The notes under the pieces are model-generated. The model saw only the letters and a list, made by a program, of their open reading frames with translations. It made no database searches and had not been told where the DNA came from. From Proteus penneri (lineage in GTDB: Bacteria; Pseudomonadota; Gammaproteobacteria; Enterobacterales; Enterobacteriaceae), in contig NZ_PHFJ01000008.1 in NCBI RefSeq assembly GCF_003144535.1, positions 124,001-188,000 of the forward strand: 64,000 nucleotides of DNA, written 5' to 3'. Position numbers and translations under genes: made by a program. Below are positions 44,795 through 54,855 of the stretch, in pieces. Numbering within the stretch: the stretch's first letter is position 1; every line of letters begins with the position of its first letter.

Positions 44795-45788
44795 TTCATC
44801 CATAATTAGCAAATGTACTGGCGCTGCCGAACATAAGAAAACGCGCCTTTCGCCCATGTCACGTATCTGGTTATTATTAGGGGTATCGTTATTATCTATT
44901 GTGTTATTTATGACGATAAACCTAAACGGCAATATCTCTTATATTTTGACTCATCGTGCTTACATTATTCTCACCATGATTGTAGTGGCTTTTGCCGCGG
45001 GTGTTTCAACAATATTGCTCCAAACTATTGCAAATAACCGTATTTTGACACCATCACTTATGGGGTTAGAAGCCCTGTTTGTATTGCTACAAACCGTGTT
45101 TGTCTTTTTTGAAGGCGATATGCCTGCGTCATGGATGTTGAACTTATCAAAATTCTTTTTAGAATCAACATTGTTGGTGCTATTTTCGGTTGTACTTTAT
45201 CGTTGGTTGTTTAGCTCGGTACGTTTTAACATCAATTTAGTCCTGATGATTGGGATCATCTTAGGTACGTTATTTCGTAGTTCAGCCACACTATTACAAC
45301 GTTTGATGGATCCTAATGAGTTCTCCATTTTACAAGGTCGCATGTTTGCCACCTTCACCCGTGCAACCCCTGATCTTATCTTTTGCGCTTTAGCCATTAT
45401 CGTTGTCGTCGGTGTTTTACTTTGGCGTATGCGCTATAGCTTTGATGTAATGGCATTAGGCCAAGCGAATGCGATTAACCTCGGTATTAATTACCGCAAA
45501 CAGACCACTTATATTCTGTTACTCATTTCTGTCTTAGTGGCTGTTTCGACCGCTTTAGTCGGCCCGTTAACCTTCTTAGGTTTAATTGTCGCTAACCTTG
45601 CTTACCATATCAGTGGCAGTAGCCAACACCGTTTCTTAATGCCTGTTGCCTTCCTACTAGGTACTATTGCCTTAATCGGTGGGCAACTGGTTTTAGAATA
45701 TGGCTTAAAAATGACAGGAACACTTTCTGTTGTGATTGAGTTTGTTGGTGGGATGTTCTTTATCTATTTGGTGTTAAGAAGACTTTAA
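44781..45788 (+). CDS. iron-siderophore ABC transporter permease (FecCD family), second subunit
   Basis: The 335-residue permease overlaps the previous gene by 14 bases. It has the same family features (AGVSTILLQTIANNRILTPSLMGLEALFVLLQ and GPLTFLGLIVANLAYHISGSSQHRFLMP). The first 30 residues are hydrophilic. VctG and YclO are likely relatives. It works with the upstream permease and the ATPase that follows 1 bp later. Confidence 0.9.
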   Translation: MQKVNSSIISKCTGAAEHKKTRLSPMSRIWLLLGVSLLSIVLFMTINLNGNISYILTHRAYIILTMIVVAFAAGVSTILLQTIANNRILTPSLMGLEALFVLLQTVFVFFEGDMPASWMLNLSKFFLESTLLVLFSVVLYRWLFSSVRFNINLVLMIGIILGTLFRSSATLLQRLMDPNEFSILQGRMFATFTRATPDLIFCALAIIVVVGVLLWRMRYSFDVMALGQANAINLGINYRKQTTYILLLISVLVAVSTALVGPLTFLGLIVANLAYHISGSSQHRFLMPVAFLLGTIALIGGQLVLEYGLKMTGTLSVVIEFVGGMFFIYLVLRRL

Positions 45789-45789
45789 T

Positions 45790-46545
45790 ATGATTGAAAT
45801 CAGTAAGATATCAAAGCATTATCAAGATATAACCGTTCTCGATAATATTACAACAACCATTCAACGTGGCGGTATTACTTCGATCATTGGTCCTAATGGC
45901 GCGGGTAAATCCACACTACTTTCTGTTATTGGGCGTTTATTGCTTCCTGAAAGTGGCATGGTCAGTGTTAATGGTATGGATGTTGCGGCAACAGATAGTG
46001 ATGTGCTGGCAAAAAACCTCTCAATACTGCGCCAAGAAAACCAGTTCGTCAGCCGTTTAACCGTAGAAGAATTAGTTGGCTTTGGGCGTTATCCTTACAG
46101 CAAAGGGCGGTTAACACTCGACGATAAAAAAGTCATTGATGAGTCATTAGCCTTTTTAAATTTGACTGAATTTCGTCATCGCTATCTAGATGAGTTATCA
46201 GGCGGACAACGTCAACGTACCTATGTTGCGATGGTGCTATGCCAAGATACAGAATATGTCATGCTTGATGAACCACTGAATAATCTTGATATGAAACATG
46301 CGGTAATAATGATGAAACTTCTGCGAAAAGCCGCAGATGAATTAGGAAAAACCATTATTATCGTTATTCATGATATTAATTTTGCTTCAGTCTATTCAGA
46401 CTATATTTTAGCCATGCGTAATGGACAGCTGTATTATCATGGTTCACCAAAAGAGATCATGAAAGCCGATATTATCGAGGATATTTTCGATACCCCCGTT
46501 GACGTTAAAGAGCTCGATAATAAACTCATTGCTATGTATTACTAA
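45790..46545 (+). CDS. iron-siderophore ABC transporter ATP-binding protein
   Basis: The 251-residue ATPase has Walker A GPNGAGKSTLL, signature LSGGQRQR, Walker B VMLDEPLNNLD and the switch VIHD. It resembles FepC-type ATPases (VctC, YclP). The start codon lacks a strong ribosome site and sits 1 bp after the permease gene, so it depends on coupled translation. It is the last gene of the operon and is followed by a terminator. Confidence 0.92.
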   Translation: MIEISKISKHYQDITVLDNITTTIQRGGITSIIGPNGAGKSTLLSVIGRLLLPESGMVSVNGMDVAATDSDVLAKNLSILRQENQFVSRLTVEELVGFGRYPYSKGRLTLDDKKVIDESLAFLNLTEFRHRYLDELSGGQRQRTYVAMVLCQDTEYVMLDEPLNNLDMKHAVIMMKLLRKAADELGKTIIIVIHDINFASVYSDYILAMRNGQLYYHGSPKEIMKADIIEDIFDTPVDVKELDNKLIAMYY

Positions 46546-46571
46546 TTCCATTTAGCCATATTATCTTCAAT

Positions 46572-46618
46572 AAAAAGCATGTTGTTTTTATTATTAGCAA
46601 CATGCTTTTTTATTGTTT
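46572..46618. terminator. bidirectional terminator between siderophore operon and smvR-like gene
   Basis: A 13-bp stem (AAAAAGCATGTTG with CAACATGCTTTTT) around a 13-base loop has T-rich sequence on the plus strand and A-rich sequence before it, so it can stop both converging transcripts. Its right arm touches the stop of the TetR gene. Confidence 0.85.
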
Positions 46619-47164
46619 TTTCTCTTGTTCAAGCAACTCTGAATCAATATCTTCAAAGATAGATTGCCATTCGTTATCATCAATATCCATTAGTCCAAAA
46701 TAACGCAATAAAAAGGTGCCTTCTGTCGCTAAAAATGCCAATCGTGCACGTTTTCCAACCTCCGTTGTTGTATCTAATCCCGCCAATCGCTGTTGATACC
46801 ACTCTTTGGTACTTTGTAAATACTCAGGCGTCTGTAACAATGCCGCCATCAAACTCGCACCTTTGGCAAAAGCGACTTTGTCATGATTATGGGTCGCATG
46901 AATATGTGCAGCAACACGATTTTCTGGCGAGTTATCGTTTTCAACACTCTTTTTAAACTGCGCTTCATAGTGACCTTCCCAGTGTTCAAACATGGCATCA
47001 ATCATCGCCTCTTTACTGCTAAAACAGTATTGAACACCCCCTTTAGAGATCCCCATTTTTTTTGCAACGGTATCAATCGTCAGTGCGGCAGCACCTTGTT
47101 CCATAACGATATCGAAGATCGCTTCTAATAATTTTTCTCTATCAATCGTTCTTTGCCGTCCCAT
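46610..47164 (-). CDS. smvR: TetR-family repressor, SmvR-like
   Basis: The 184-residue protein (start after AGAGG; upstream methionines rejected) has an N-terminal TetR helix-turn-helix (EKLLEAIFDIVMEQGAAALTIDTVAKKMGISKGGVQYCFSSKEAMIDAMF) and a helical ligand-binding domain. It is divergent from an SmvA-like efflux gene. In Proteus mirabilis, loss of the SmvR repressor is known to derepress SmvA and reduce chlorhexidine susceptibility. The shared promoter region has a clear dyad. The name is from context and memory. Confidence 0.75.
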   Translation of the reverse strand: MGRQRTIDREKLLEAIFDIVMEQGAAALTIDTVAKKMGISKGGVQYCFSSKEAMIDAMFEHWEGHYEAQFKKSVENDNSPENRVAAHIHATHNHDKVAFAKGASLMAALLQTPEYLQSTKEWYQQRLAGLDTTTEVGKRARLAFLATEGTFLLRYFGLMDIDDNEWQSIFEDIDSELLEQEKKQ

Positions 47165-47181
47165 AAAAAAACCTCTTTTCA

Positions 47182-47193
47182 ATACGACCGTAT
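47182..47193. promoter_or_regulatory. candidate TetR (SmvR) operator
   Basis: ATACG-AC-CGTAT is a perfect 5-bp dyad with a two-base spacer, between the divergent repressor and efflux genes. It is 17 bp upstream of the repressor start and about 57 bp upstream of the efflux start, so one bound repressor could control both. Confidence 0.55.
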
Positions 47194-47250
47194 GGATTTA
47201 TATTGTAGCCGTTAGTAAAAATAATACACATAAAAATAACTGAGATTTCT

Positions 47251-48774
47251 ATGATAAAAGATTATAAACGTTGGATAGTACTACTTTTGGTATCGAGTAT
47301 GCTGTTTCTCATTGTTGTTGATGTCACAGTGCTTTATACCGCATTGCCACGTTTAACTCATGATTTAAACGCCAGTGCATCAGAAAAATTATGGATAATG
47401 AATGCTTACCCGTTAATTGTTGCTGGATTACTACCTGCAGCGGGTATGCTCACAGACAGGATTGGCCATAAAACACTCTTTATTTGTGGGTTACCGCTAT
47501 TCGCTCTCGCTTCTTTGTGTGCAGCATTTTCACCCACCGCAACGACCTTAATTGCCTCTCGTGGTTTTTTAGCAGTTGGAGCCGCAATGAGTATGCCAGC
47601 TACTCTGTCAATAGTGCGCCAAGTCTTTAGCGACTCGCAAGAACGCGCTATTGCGATTGGCATTTGGTCTGCGGTTGCTTCTGGCGGTGCGGCTTTAGGG
47701 CCTTTAATTGGTGGGATGTTGCTTGAACATTTTTGGTGGGGCTCTGTCTTCTTAATTAACGTCCCTATTGTGCTTTTGGTATTACCATTTTCGATTTGGC
47801 TTATTCCTAAGTTTGCTGGACATGGTAACCATAAAATTGATTATTTAAGCTCAGTACTGATCCTAATAGGTTTAATCAGCGCTATTTATGCTTTAAAAGA
47901 ACTAGGAAAACCTTATACACAGTGGAATGAAGTCACTATTACAGGTGTAATTGCGGTAATTTTTCTCACACTATTTACCTTGCGCCAACGTAAACAAACT
48001 CACCCGATGATTGATTTTGGGTTATTTAAAAACCGCTTTTTTAGTATCGGGATTTTAATGGCAGTGCTTTCTATGGTGATCATTGTGGGCATTGAATTAC
48101 TACTTAGCCAGCGTTTACAGCTTGTTGCGGGTTTTACCCCTTTAAATGCAGCATTAGTGATCTTACCTATTCCAATTGGCTCTGTGTTGGCATCCCCTTT
48201 AGCGGGCTATTTTTTAACACGACTAGGGGAAATTCGCTTAATTATTGCTGGATTTATGCTTACTTTGATAGGAAATCTGTGGTTAATTGCTGTTTATCAA
48301 ACAACATCACCCATGGTGTTAATTGGTAGCTTATTTTTAATCGGCTTTGGTTTAGGTATTATTTTTACCACCGCATCGACATCCATTATGTTAAGTGTCG
48401 CTGATAAGCAAGCAGGAATGGCGGCCTCCATTGAAGATGTGGCTTATGAGCTAGGGAGCGTGATTGGAGTGACATTTATGGGCAGTTTGATGAGTACAGT
48501 GTACACCTTAAAACTCGTACTACCTGATTCATTAGCTATCAATGATGCAGCCTATGACAGTTTAGATGAGGCTCTTATTGTGGCAGAAAAATTACCAAAT
48601 GATGTGGCTTCTCTTGTGATATCTCAAGCAAATTTAGCCTTTGAAAATGCCTTTTTTGTTGTATTAATTGCCACGGCTATTATGACTGCATTAAGTTTAT
48701 TCTTTTTGCCTTATTGTTTACGTCATACTGTAAGAAAAAAAACAATTAACCATAATTCACTATTAGATCAATAG
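47251..48774 (+). CDS. smvA: MFS drug efflux transporter, SmvA-like (DHA2, 14 helices)
   Basis: The 507-residue membrane protein has the 14-helix DHA2 pattern. Motifs GMLTDRIGHK (loop 2-3), GPLIGGMLLEHFWWGSVFLINVPI (motif C region) and AYELGSVIGVTFMG match what I recall of SmvA, an exporter of methyl viologen, acriflavine and cationic biocides. It uses the proton gradient. It is divergent from the TetR gene and followed by a hairpin. Other DHA2 exporters (QacA, LfrA types) are possible, but the neighbourhood supports SmvA. Confidence 0.82.
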   Translation: MIKDYKRWIVLLLVSSMLFLIVVDVTVLYTALPRLTHDLNASASEKLWIMNAYPLIVAGLLPAAGMLTDRIGHKTLFICGLPLFALASLCAAFSPTATTLIASRGFLAVGAAMSMPATLSIVRQVFSDSQERAIAIGIWSAVASGGAALGPLIGGMLLEHFWWGSVFLINVPIVLLVLPFSIWLIPKFAGHGNHKIDYLSSVLILIGLISAIYALKELGKPYTQWNEVTITGVIAVIFLTLFTLRQRKQTHPMIDFGLFKNRFFSIGILMAVLSMVIIVGIELLLSQRLQLVAGFTPLNAALVILPIPIGSVLASPLAGYFLTRLGEIRLIIAGFMLTLIGNLWLIAVYQTTSPMVLIGSLFLIGFGLGIIFTTASTSIMLSVADKQAGMAASIEDVAYELGSVIGVTFMGSLMSTVYTLKLVLPDSLAINDAAYDSLDEALIVAEKLPNDVASLVISQANLAFENAFFVVLIATAIMTALSLFFLPYCLRHTVRKKTINHNSLLDQ

Positions 48775-48778
48775 TATA

Positions 48779-48815
48779 AATAACCTCACGCATCACCATG
48801 GTACGTGAGGTTATT
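48779..48815. terminator. bidirectional hairpin between smvA-like gene and antiporter gene
   Basis: A 12-bp perfect stem (AATAACCTCACG with CGTGAGGTTATT) around a 13-base loop sits between two convergent genes. The T runs are short on both sides. Confidence 0.7.
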
Positions 48816-48835
48816 GATTGCAATATGAGAGAATA

Positions 48836-50348
48836 TTAAAGCGTAATAATTCCTTTCATCAGTAAACCGATAACTATCACATCAAGTAGTAATAAAATAA
48901 CGAGATAAAGCGTCTCTTTTTTCTGAAAAATAGGTTTATTATCGTGTTTCTCTTTACGTGACCAGATAAAAACAGGCAGTCCACATGTCAATAAAATTGG
49001 GACTAATGCAACATATTGAATTTGGCTTGCATACAAAATAAAGAGGCAGAAAATAACACCTAATACACCACTTAATAAGGCTAATCCTCTTCCTGTTTTT
49101 GCATATTGATCATATTGGCGGTTAATACAAATCTTAGTGATATATAACGTTGTAGTGATGTAAGCGGGAACAACCATTAATGCGCTAATGTTATACATGG
49201 TATTCCATGCATTATTTGAGAAATAAACCAATAACATCGCTGCTTGCATCACAATACTGCTCACCCATAGAGATGTATTTGCGGCTTGGTTTTTATTGGT
49301 GCGTGCAAAGGCTTTAGGAAATGCACCTTTTTGCCCTGCGACCATCGGAATTTCTGCACATAACATTGTCCATGCTAACCATCCCGCTAAAACCGAAATA
49401 ATCAGCCCGACATTCATTAACCAGTCCCCCCAATTACCAACAACTTTGGCTAATACACCCGCAGTTGATGGATTACTTAATTGAGACAGTTGTGGTTGTG
49501 GCATAATGCCAAAAGGTAAGATGGATAATAAAATATAAATAATTAATGCTAATAAAAAGCCTAATAAGGTTGCTTTACCAACATCTTTTTTATTTTTTGC
49601 TCTACCAGATAAAACGACAGCACCTTCAACACCAATAAATGCCCATAGGGTTACTGTCATCGGTGCCAGTATTTGGGACATTAATGACACTGGCTCTGCC
49701 TTATTATCCACCGTACTCATAATTTGTGGTGATGTACCCCAGAAGTTACTAAATAACTGGTAATAATCATTCAGCACACCCAGAATAATAACAAATAAAA
49801 TCAATGGCACTAATTTAGCAATGGTTCCGAGTGTATTAACAAAGCCCGCAACTTTCGTTCCTGATAACACTAAAAAGTTATAGCCCCAAATTAAAATGGA
49901 ACCACAAATAATGGAATTTAAATTATTGCCATCGGTAAATACACCGGGGAAAAACTGATCGAATGCATCCATCAAGATAACAGCGAAAGCCACATTACCA
50001 AATGCGGTCATTAACCAATATCCCCATGCAACATTAAATCCAATAAAAGACCCAAACCCTTCTTGTGCGTACATATAGACACCAGCTTGAAGATCAGGTC
50101 GTAAATCAGATAATAAGCGAAACGCATTAGCAATAAAGTAAATACCAATACCCGCAATAATCCATGCGATCAAAACCGGCCCTATCGCTGAACTTGCCGC
50201 CGTATTTTGTGGCAAGCTAAACACACCACCGCCTAACATAGAGCCCACAACAATTGCAATCAGGGCAAATAAACCCAACTTTGCACCATTATCACTCGCC
50301 GCGGGGGGGGGTATTCTTTGACGATGTGGTTTCTGATTTGTTTGCCAT
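48836..50348 (-). pseudogene. basic amino-acid/polyamine antiporter (APC family), out of frame at a C9 tract
   Basis: The true start seems to be the ATG at 50348 (after AGAGG), encoding MANKSETTSSKNT. A run of nine C (plus-strand G at 50303-50311) then shifts the frame and a TGA follows within 18 codons. With eight C the frame would pass through PPAASDNGAKLGLFALIA into an intact 480-codon permease body and give 503 residues. The body has twelve helices and GSMLGGGVFSLPQN, the mark of ArcD/AdiC-type antiporters. It is paired with the upstream decarboxylase. The tract could be a phase-variation switch, a mutation or a sequencing error. Confidence 0.8.
50303..50311. repeat. G9/C9 homopolymer tract in the antiporter 5' coding region
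   Basis: Nine G on the plus strand (C on the coding strand) lie 37 to 45 bases inside the antiporter reading frame. It is an unusually long G/C run for this AT-rich sequence and decides whether the gene is in frame. Confidence 0.9.
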
Positions 50349-50431
50349 AAAAACCTCTTACCTTAAGATAATAATATCTGGCGCCTAATCCCACGCCAGA
50401 TATTTTCATCGCATCATAATGTTGTCATTAA

Positions 50432-52803
50432 TTACTGACGGCCTTTTTTAATTGCTGACACACGGCGTTTGAATTTCACATGTGAAGGTAATTCTTTCGC
50501 AATGCGTTCATCTTCAACAATCGCTCTTACCCAAAAATCACCCTTCTCATCGACATTGATCCCTTGTATTTCATGCTCAAACCCTGGAAATGCCTTATCA
50601 AAAATTTGTAAGGCTTTTAGGTAACCAATAATACCTTGATCTCCTTTAGGTAAGCGTTCACCCGGCATAAGAACAGGAATTCCCGGTGGATAAGGAACTA
50701 ACATACTCGCCGAAATACGCCCTGAAAAATCATCTAAAGGGATATGTTCTGCTTTATAGCGAACGACTTTTTGATAAGCCTCCGCTGGTGACATGACAGG
50801 TTCTGGATCACTATTTACTGCATCATTAATATGTTTCATTAAATCAAGCTCATCCATCTTTTCATGCATAGATTGGCAGAGTTGTTTTAATGTCATTTTT
50901 GCATATTGAGGAGCGATTTCTTTTAGTGAGGGAATAGCATCTATCGCTAACGCATCGGAATCATAGAGCTTTTTAAAGGTCAGTAAACTTTCTAATAACG
51001 TTCCCCATTTACCTTTAGTTACCCCTACAGAAAAGAGGATTAAAACGGTATAGTCCCCCGTTCTTGCAATTTCAATACGCCGATCGTCCAAGAATTTAGT
51101 AATGATATAACCTGGGATACCCATCTTTTGATATTGACCATCGGCAGTAATACCAGGGCAGGTAATTGTGACTTTAACAGGGTCTAACATACTGTCGGTA
51201 TCAGCAATATCTTCATCAGAAAAACCATGCCATTTATCACCGATTTTTAATGTCCAACAATCAGACTCTTGGCTTAACAAATCGAGAGGTGCTTGCTCAA
51301 AGCTGTGATTTTCGCCAGTTTTCGGATCACGTACTTGAGTTGGCTGTAATACATCGAAGAACCAATCAGAATCACCATTTTGCTCTTTTAATTGGCGTTT
51401 GACAGAAACGACGGCCTTACGAAATGCAATGGCTTCTTCTATCGATTCTTGTACTAAAGAATAACCAGATTCTCCTTTCATCATTCCGACTGCAACATCA
51501 ATGGAAGCAATAATAGGATAATAAGGTGAAGTGGTGCCATGCATCATAAATGAGTCATTAAAGTCATCGAAATTTAACGGCGCTCGTTCGCTTTTTTCAC
51601 GTGGATCATTGATGCCATAGAGAGTGATGGCAACATTTTATGTGTTGATTGCACGGCAAAAAGGGTAGGACAATTAGGAATATCTTCAGATACATCCATC
51701 GCAAAACGATTTTTATATAAAGGATGGAAACGCGCATAAGCATACCATGCTTCATCAAAATGAATTCGAGGTACGCTGGTTGCTAAATTTTTCACCACAT
51801 CATTTACGTTGTAACAAAAACCATCATAAGTACAGTTTGTCACAACAGCATAAGTCGGTTCAGGGCTGATAGCACCTTCGGCTAGCGGACTCTCTTTTAT
51901 CAGTTTGCTAATACTGGCTTGTGTTAAGCGTTTGGTTGGGATCGGACCAATTAAACCGTAGCCATTTCGTGTAGGTTTTAAATAAACAGGACGTCCTTGT
52001 GAAAGTGTTAAGCCATGATTCAATGATTTATGGCAGTTTCTATCCACAACAACAATCTCGTCTGCCCCAATAGCGCCTTGTGCCACAATACGATTGGAAC
52101 CGGATGAACCTGAAACACCATAAAATGTCCAATCAGCGCCAAATAGTTCTGCTGCTATTTCTTCTGATGTTTTTGAAGGCCCCGCATGAATAAGGTAATC
52201 CCCCATTTCAGCCGTTGCGACACCAATATCAGCACGCATCATATTTTCACCAAAGAAATTGATGAACTCAATACCAATAGGATGTTTCAAATAAGCCATA
52301 CCGCCCATATGTCCTGGGCAATCCCAATAATAATCACCATCCTCAGTGAAATCTTTTAATGTTTTAAAATATGGAGGTAAAAGGCTCTCTGCATAGCGAT
52401 GAATTAAAGTATAAATACGATTAGCTGTAAATGTTGCGGTTTCTGAATAGAGATAGATATATTCACTTACTTCTTTAAGAATATTAATAGAAACATTATC
52501 GGTAATATTCTCTTCAGACAGTAGAATAATAGGGGTCGTTGGATTTCTTTTTCTAAATAATGAAATAAAGGCTTCACTCTCTATATTCATTTTTGGATTG
52601 TTTTTATCCCAGAAAATACCTACCGCACTGTATTTAGGGCTCTCTTTTATATATTTAATCCCATGATCAATATTATCTGCAATTTGAGCGATAAAACCAC
52701 GCTCTGTAATTGCATGTTTTAATGATCCTAATGCTTGTTTTGCAGGGCTATCTTCTTTTAGTCCCGCAGATGAGACAAATAATACATGATGATTAAACTT
52801 CAT
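50432..52803 (-). pseudogene. Orn/Lys/Arg decarboxylase (AdiA-like), split by a one-base frameshift at an A6 tract
   Basis: The gene starts at 52803 (MKFNHHVLFVSS, after GGAGG) and encodes the N-terminal wing domain and the PLP domain (GVSGSSGSNR, VDRNCHKSLNHG, HFDEAWYAYARF, QSTHK with the PLP lysine) up to IHVKKANERR and a stop at 51574. The C-terminal part resumes in another frame (PLNFDDFNDSFMMHGTTSPYY) and runs to 50432. One extra A in the A6 run (51592-51597) would restore a 790-residue enzyme resembling the inducible arginine decarboxylase AdiA. With two antiporters it would form an acid-resistance pair. As sequenced it is broken. Confidence 0.85.
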
Positions 52804-52892
52804 AGACACCTCCATAGGTATCAATATTGATTGATATTGCCATTATCTGATTCATTTCATTGAAAAAATTTCAATTAATAATTATGCAATAA

Positions 52893-54353
52893 TTAAAATT
52901 CAATATAATTATTGAGATATAGAAAAATCGTCAATACGTCCAGTAAGATAATAAAAACAAATAAAATACGCTCTGTTGGATTAAATAGCGTCTTCTGCTC
53001 TTGATATCTCGACCAAATAAAAAGGGGAATACCTAATGTCAATAAAATAGGCACCATCGCTAAATATTTAATTTCACAAGCATAAAACATAAACAAGCAG
53101 AACATTAATCCAATAAATCCACTAATTAAAGCAGAAGCCTTACCTTTATTGGCATATTTTGAAAAGTCACCCGACAAACAAAGCTGTAATAAATAAGCTG
53201 ATGTTGCCAAATAAGCAGGTAGAACCATTAATGCAGAAATAGCTAACATTGTTAGCCAAGCATCATTAGAAAAATAAGCAACAAAGACAACCAATTGCAT
53301 AAATAGGCTACTCACCCACAGAGAGGTAGAGGCAGCGCCATTTTTATTTTTTACTGAAAATGCTTTAGGAAAAGTACCATTTTGAGCCGCAACCATAGGT
53401 ATTTCAGCACAAATCATCGTCCAAGCTAGCCAACTGGTTAATACGGACACTAATACGCCGATATTAATTAACCACTCACCCCAATCGCCAACAACAGTTT
53501 TTAATATTCCAGCTGTTGATGGTGTTGGTATTATGCTTAATGCTTTTTGCGGTAAAACACCAAAAGGTAATACTGAAATAAAAATACAAATAATCAGTGA
53601 GACAATAAACCCTATCAATGTTGCTTTGCCCACATCTTTTTTATTGCGCGCTCGACCAGATAGCGCAACCGCACCTTCGACACCGATAAAACACCACAGA
53701 GCAACATCTAAAGGCGCTAAAATTTGTGCAGGAATAGGCCCTAAATTATCAGCTGAAATAGGTGCTGAATTTCCCCAAAAATTATTAGTTAGCTCTTCAT
53801 AATTCAAGAAGTAAACCAGTATAAACACGAAAATACTTAAAGGAATTAACTTCGCAAACGTACCAATAATATTAATCGCACCCGCCAATTTCGTGCCGGA
53901 TAAAACAAGGTAATTAAATCCCCAAATAAGAATAGAAGCACCGATAATAGAGGGAATATTATTTCCGCCTTTAAAATCACCAGGTAAGAAATAATTTAAG
54001 GTATCCATCACCATAATAGCAAAAGCAACATTGCTAAAAATGGTCATTAACCAATAACCCCAAGCAACAATAAAAGCAACAAAAGCACCAAATCCTTCAC
54101 GAGCATACATATAAATACCTGATTGAAGATCAGGTCGAATATCTGAAAGCACCATAAAGATCCGGGCAATAAAATACATACCAAAACCGCAAATTAGCCA
54201 AGCAATAATGACTGGACCAATTTCAGATGTTGCTGCCATATTTTGCGGTAATCCATCAACTCCACTACCTATCATTGAGCTGATTACGATGGCAATCAAC
54301 GCAAGTAGTCCTATCTTCTGGCCTGTATTATTATTTGAATTGCCTTTTGACAT
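52893..54353 (-). CDS. basic amino-acid/polyamine antiporter (APC family), intact
   Basis: The 486-residue inner-membrane protein has about twelve helices and is a paralog of the out-of-frame permease downstream (shared LQSGIYMYAREGFGAF, NYLVLSGTKLAG, LSGRARNKKDVGKATLIGF, SLWVSSLFMQ). The first-helix motif reads SSMIGSGVDGLPQN where relatives have GSMxGGGxFSLPQN, so substrate choice may differ. It is the first gene of the decarboxylase locus and probably exchanges the amino acid for its amine. The operon order is antiporter, decarboxylase, antiporter. Confidence 0.88.
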   Translation of the reverse strand: MSKGNSNNNTGQKIGLLALIAIVISSMIGSGVDGLPQNMAATSEIGPVIIAWLICGFGMYFIARIFMVLSDIRPDLQSGIYMYAREGFGAFVAFIVAWGYWLMTIFSNVAFAIMVMDTLNYFLPGDFKGGNNIPSIIGASILIWGFNYLVLSGTKLAGAINIIGTFAKLIPLSIFVFILVYFLNYEELTNNFWGNSAPISADNLGPIPAQILAPLDVALWCFIGVEGAVALSGRARNKKDVGKATLIGFIVSLIICIFISVLPFGVLPQKALSIIPTPSTAGILKTVVGDWGEWLINIGVLVSVLTSWLAWTMICAEIPMVAAQNGTFPKAFSVKNKNGAASTSLWVSSLFMQLVVFVAYFSNDAWLTMLAISALMVLPAYLATSAYLLQLCLSGDFSKYANKGKASALISGFIGLMFCLFMFYACEIKYLAMVPILLTLGIPLFIWSRYQEQKTLFNPTERILFVFIILLDVLTIFLYLNNYIEF

Positions 54354-54855
54354 ATTCTTAACCCTATTGTAACGACTTCTGTATTAACATGATGAGCTAA
54401 TGAATGAGTATAGTAGAATATAAAAATCATACACTCCAAACTATTACGATAATTGTAACTTATTATGTCTAAATGAAAAAAACATGACTTAAATATTAAT
54501 GGGTTTTAATATTTAATCACCTAAAGAAAATAAATAACAATAGATCCCTTTCAATAGATAAGAATCAAAAATTAAGTGTTTAAAATTTTATACATATAAC
54601 AACCATCTTCATGAAAAGTAAAAAGATATATTTTTCATCATCAGATAATAATTATATTCATATAAAACGAACATTAAAAGTATTTGTTATTTTATATATA
54701 TCAATCAACTAGTTAAATATAAATTTAGTATACTTTCCTTTTATTAAGATAGTAATAAATACGTAATTCACATATAAGGTAAATCTTAAAAAGAATTATT
54801 CTTTATTTAAAATATTGGAAAGAATCTTAAAAAGAATAGTAATTGAAATTAAATA
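54354..54855. other. AT-rich intergenic region upstream of the antiporter-decarboxylase operon
   Basis: About 500 bases, among the most AT-rich in the window. It contains a short minus-strand reading frame with its own GGAG (start 54430, 39 codons, running over the antiporter start), a 9-bp AT stem (54491-54514), and two copies of AATCTTAAAAAGAAT at 54782-54796 and 54823-54837. No clear promoter elements could be chosen by eye. Confidence 0.5.

Noticed and set aside
51574..51600. Programmed -1 frameshifting at the A6 run of the decarboxylase
   Set aside because: The run is not in the standard slippery register (zero frame is GTG AAA AAA GCG), and no upstream Shine-Dalgarno-like stimulator or strong downstream stem-loop is evident. 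A simple indel is more likely.
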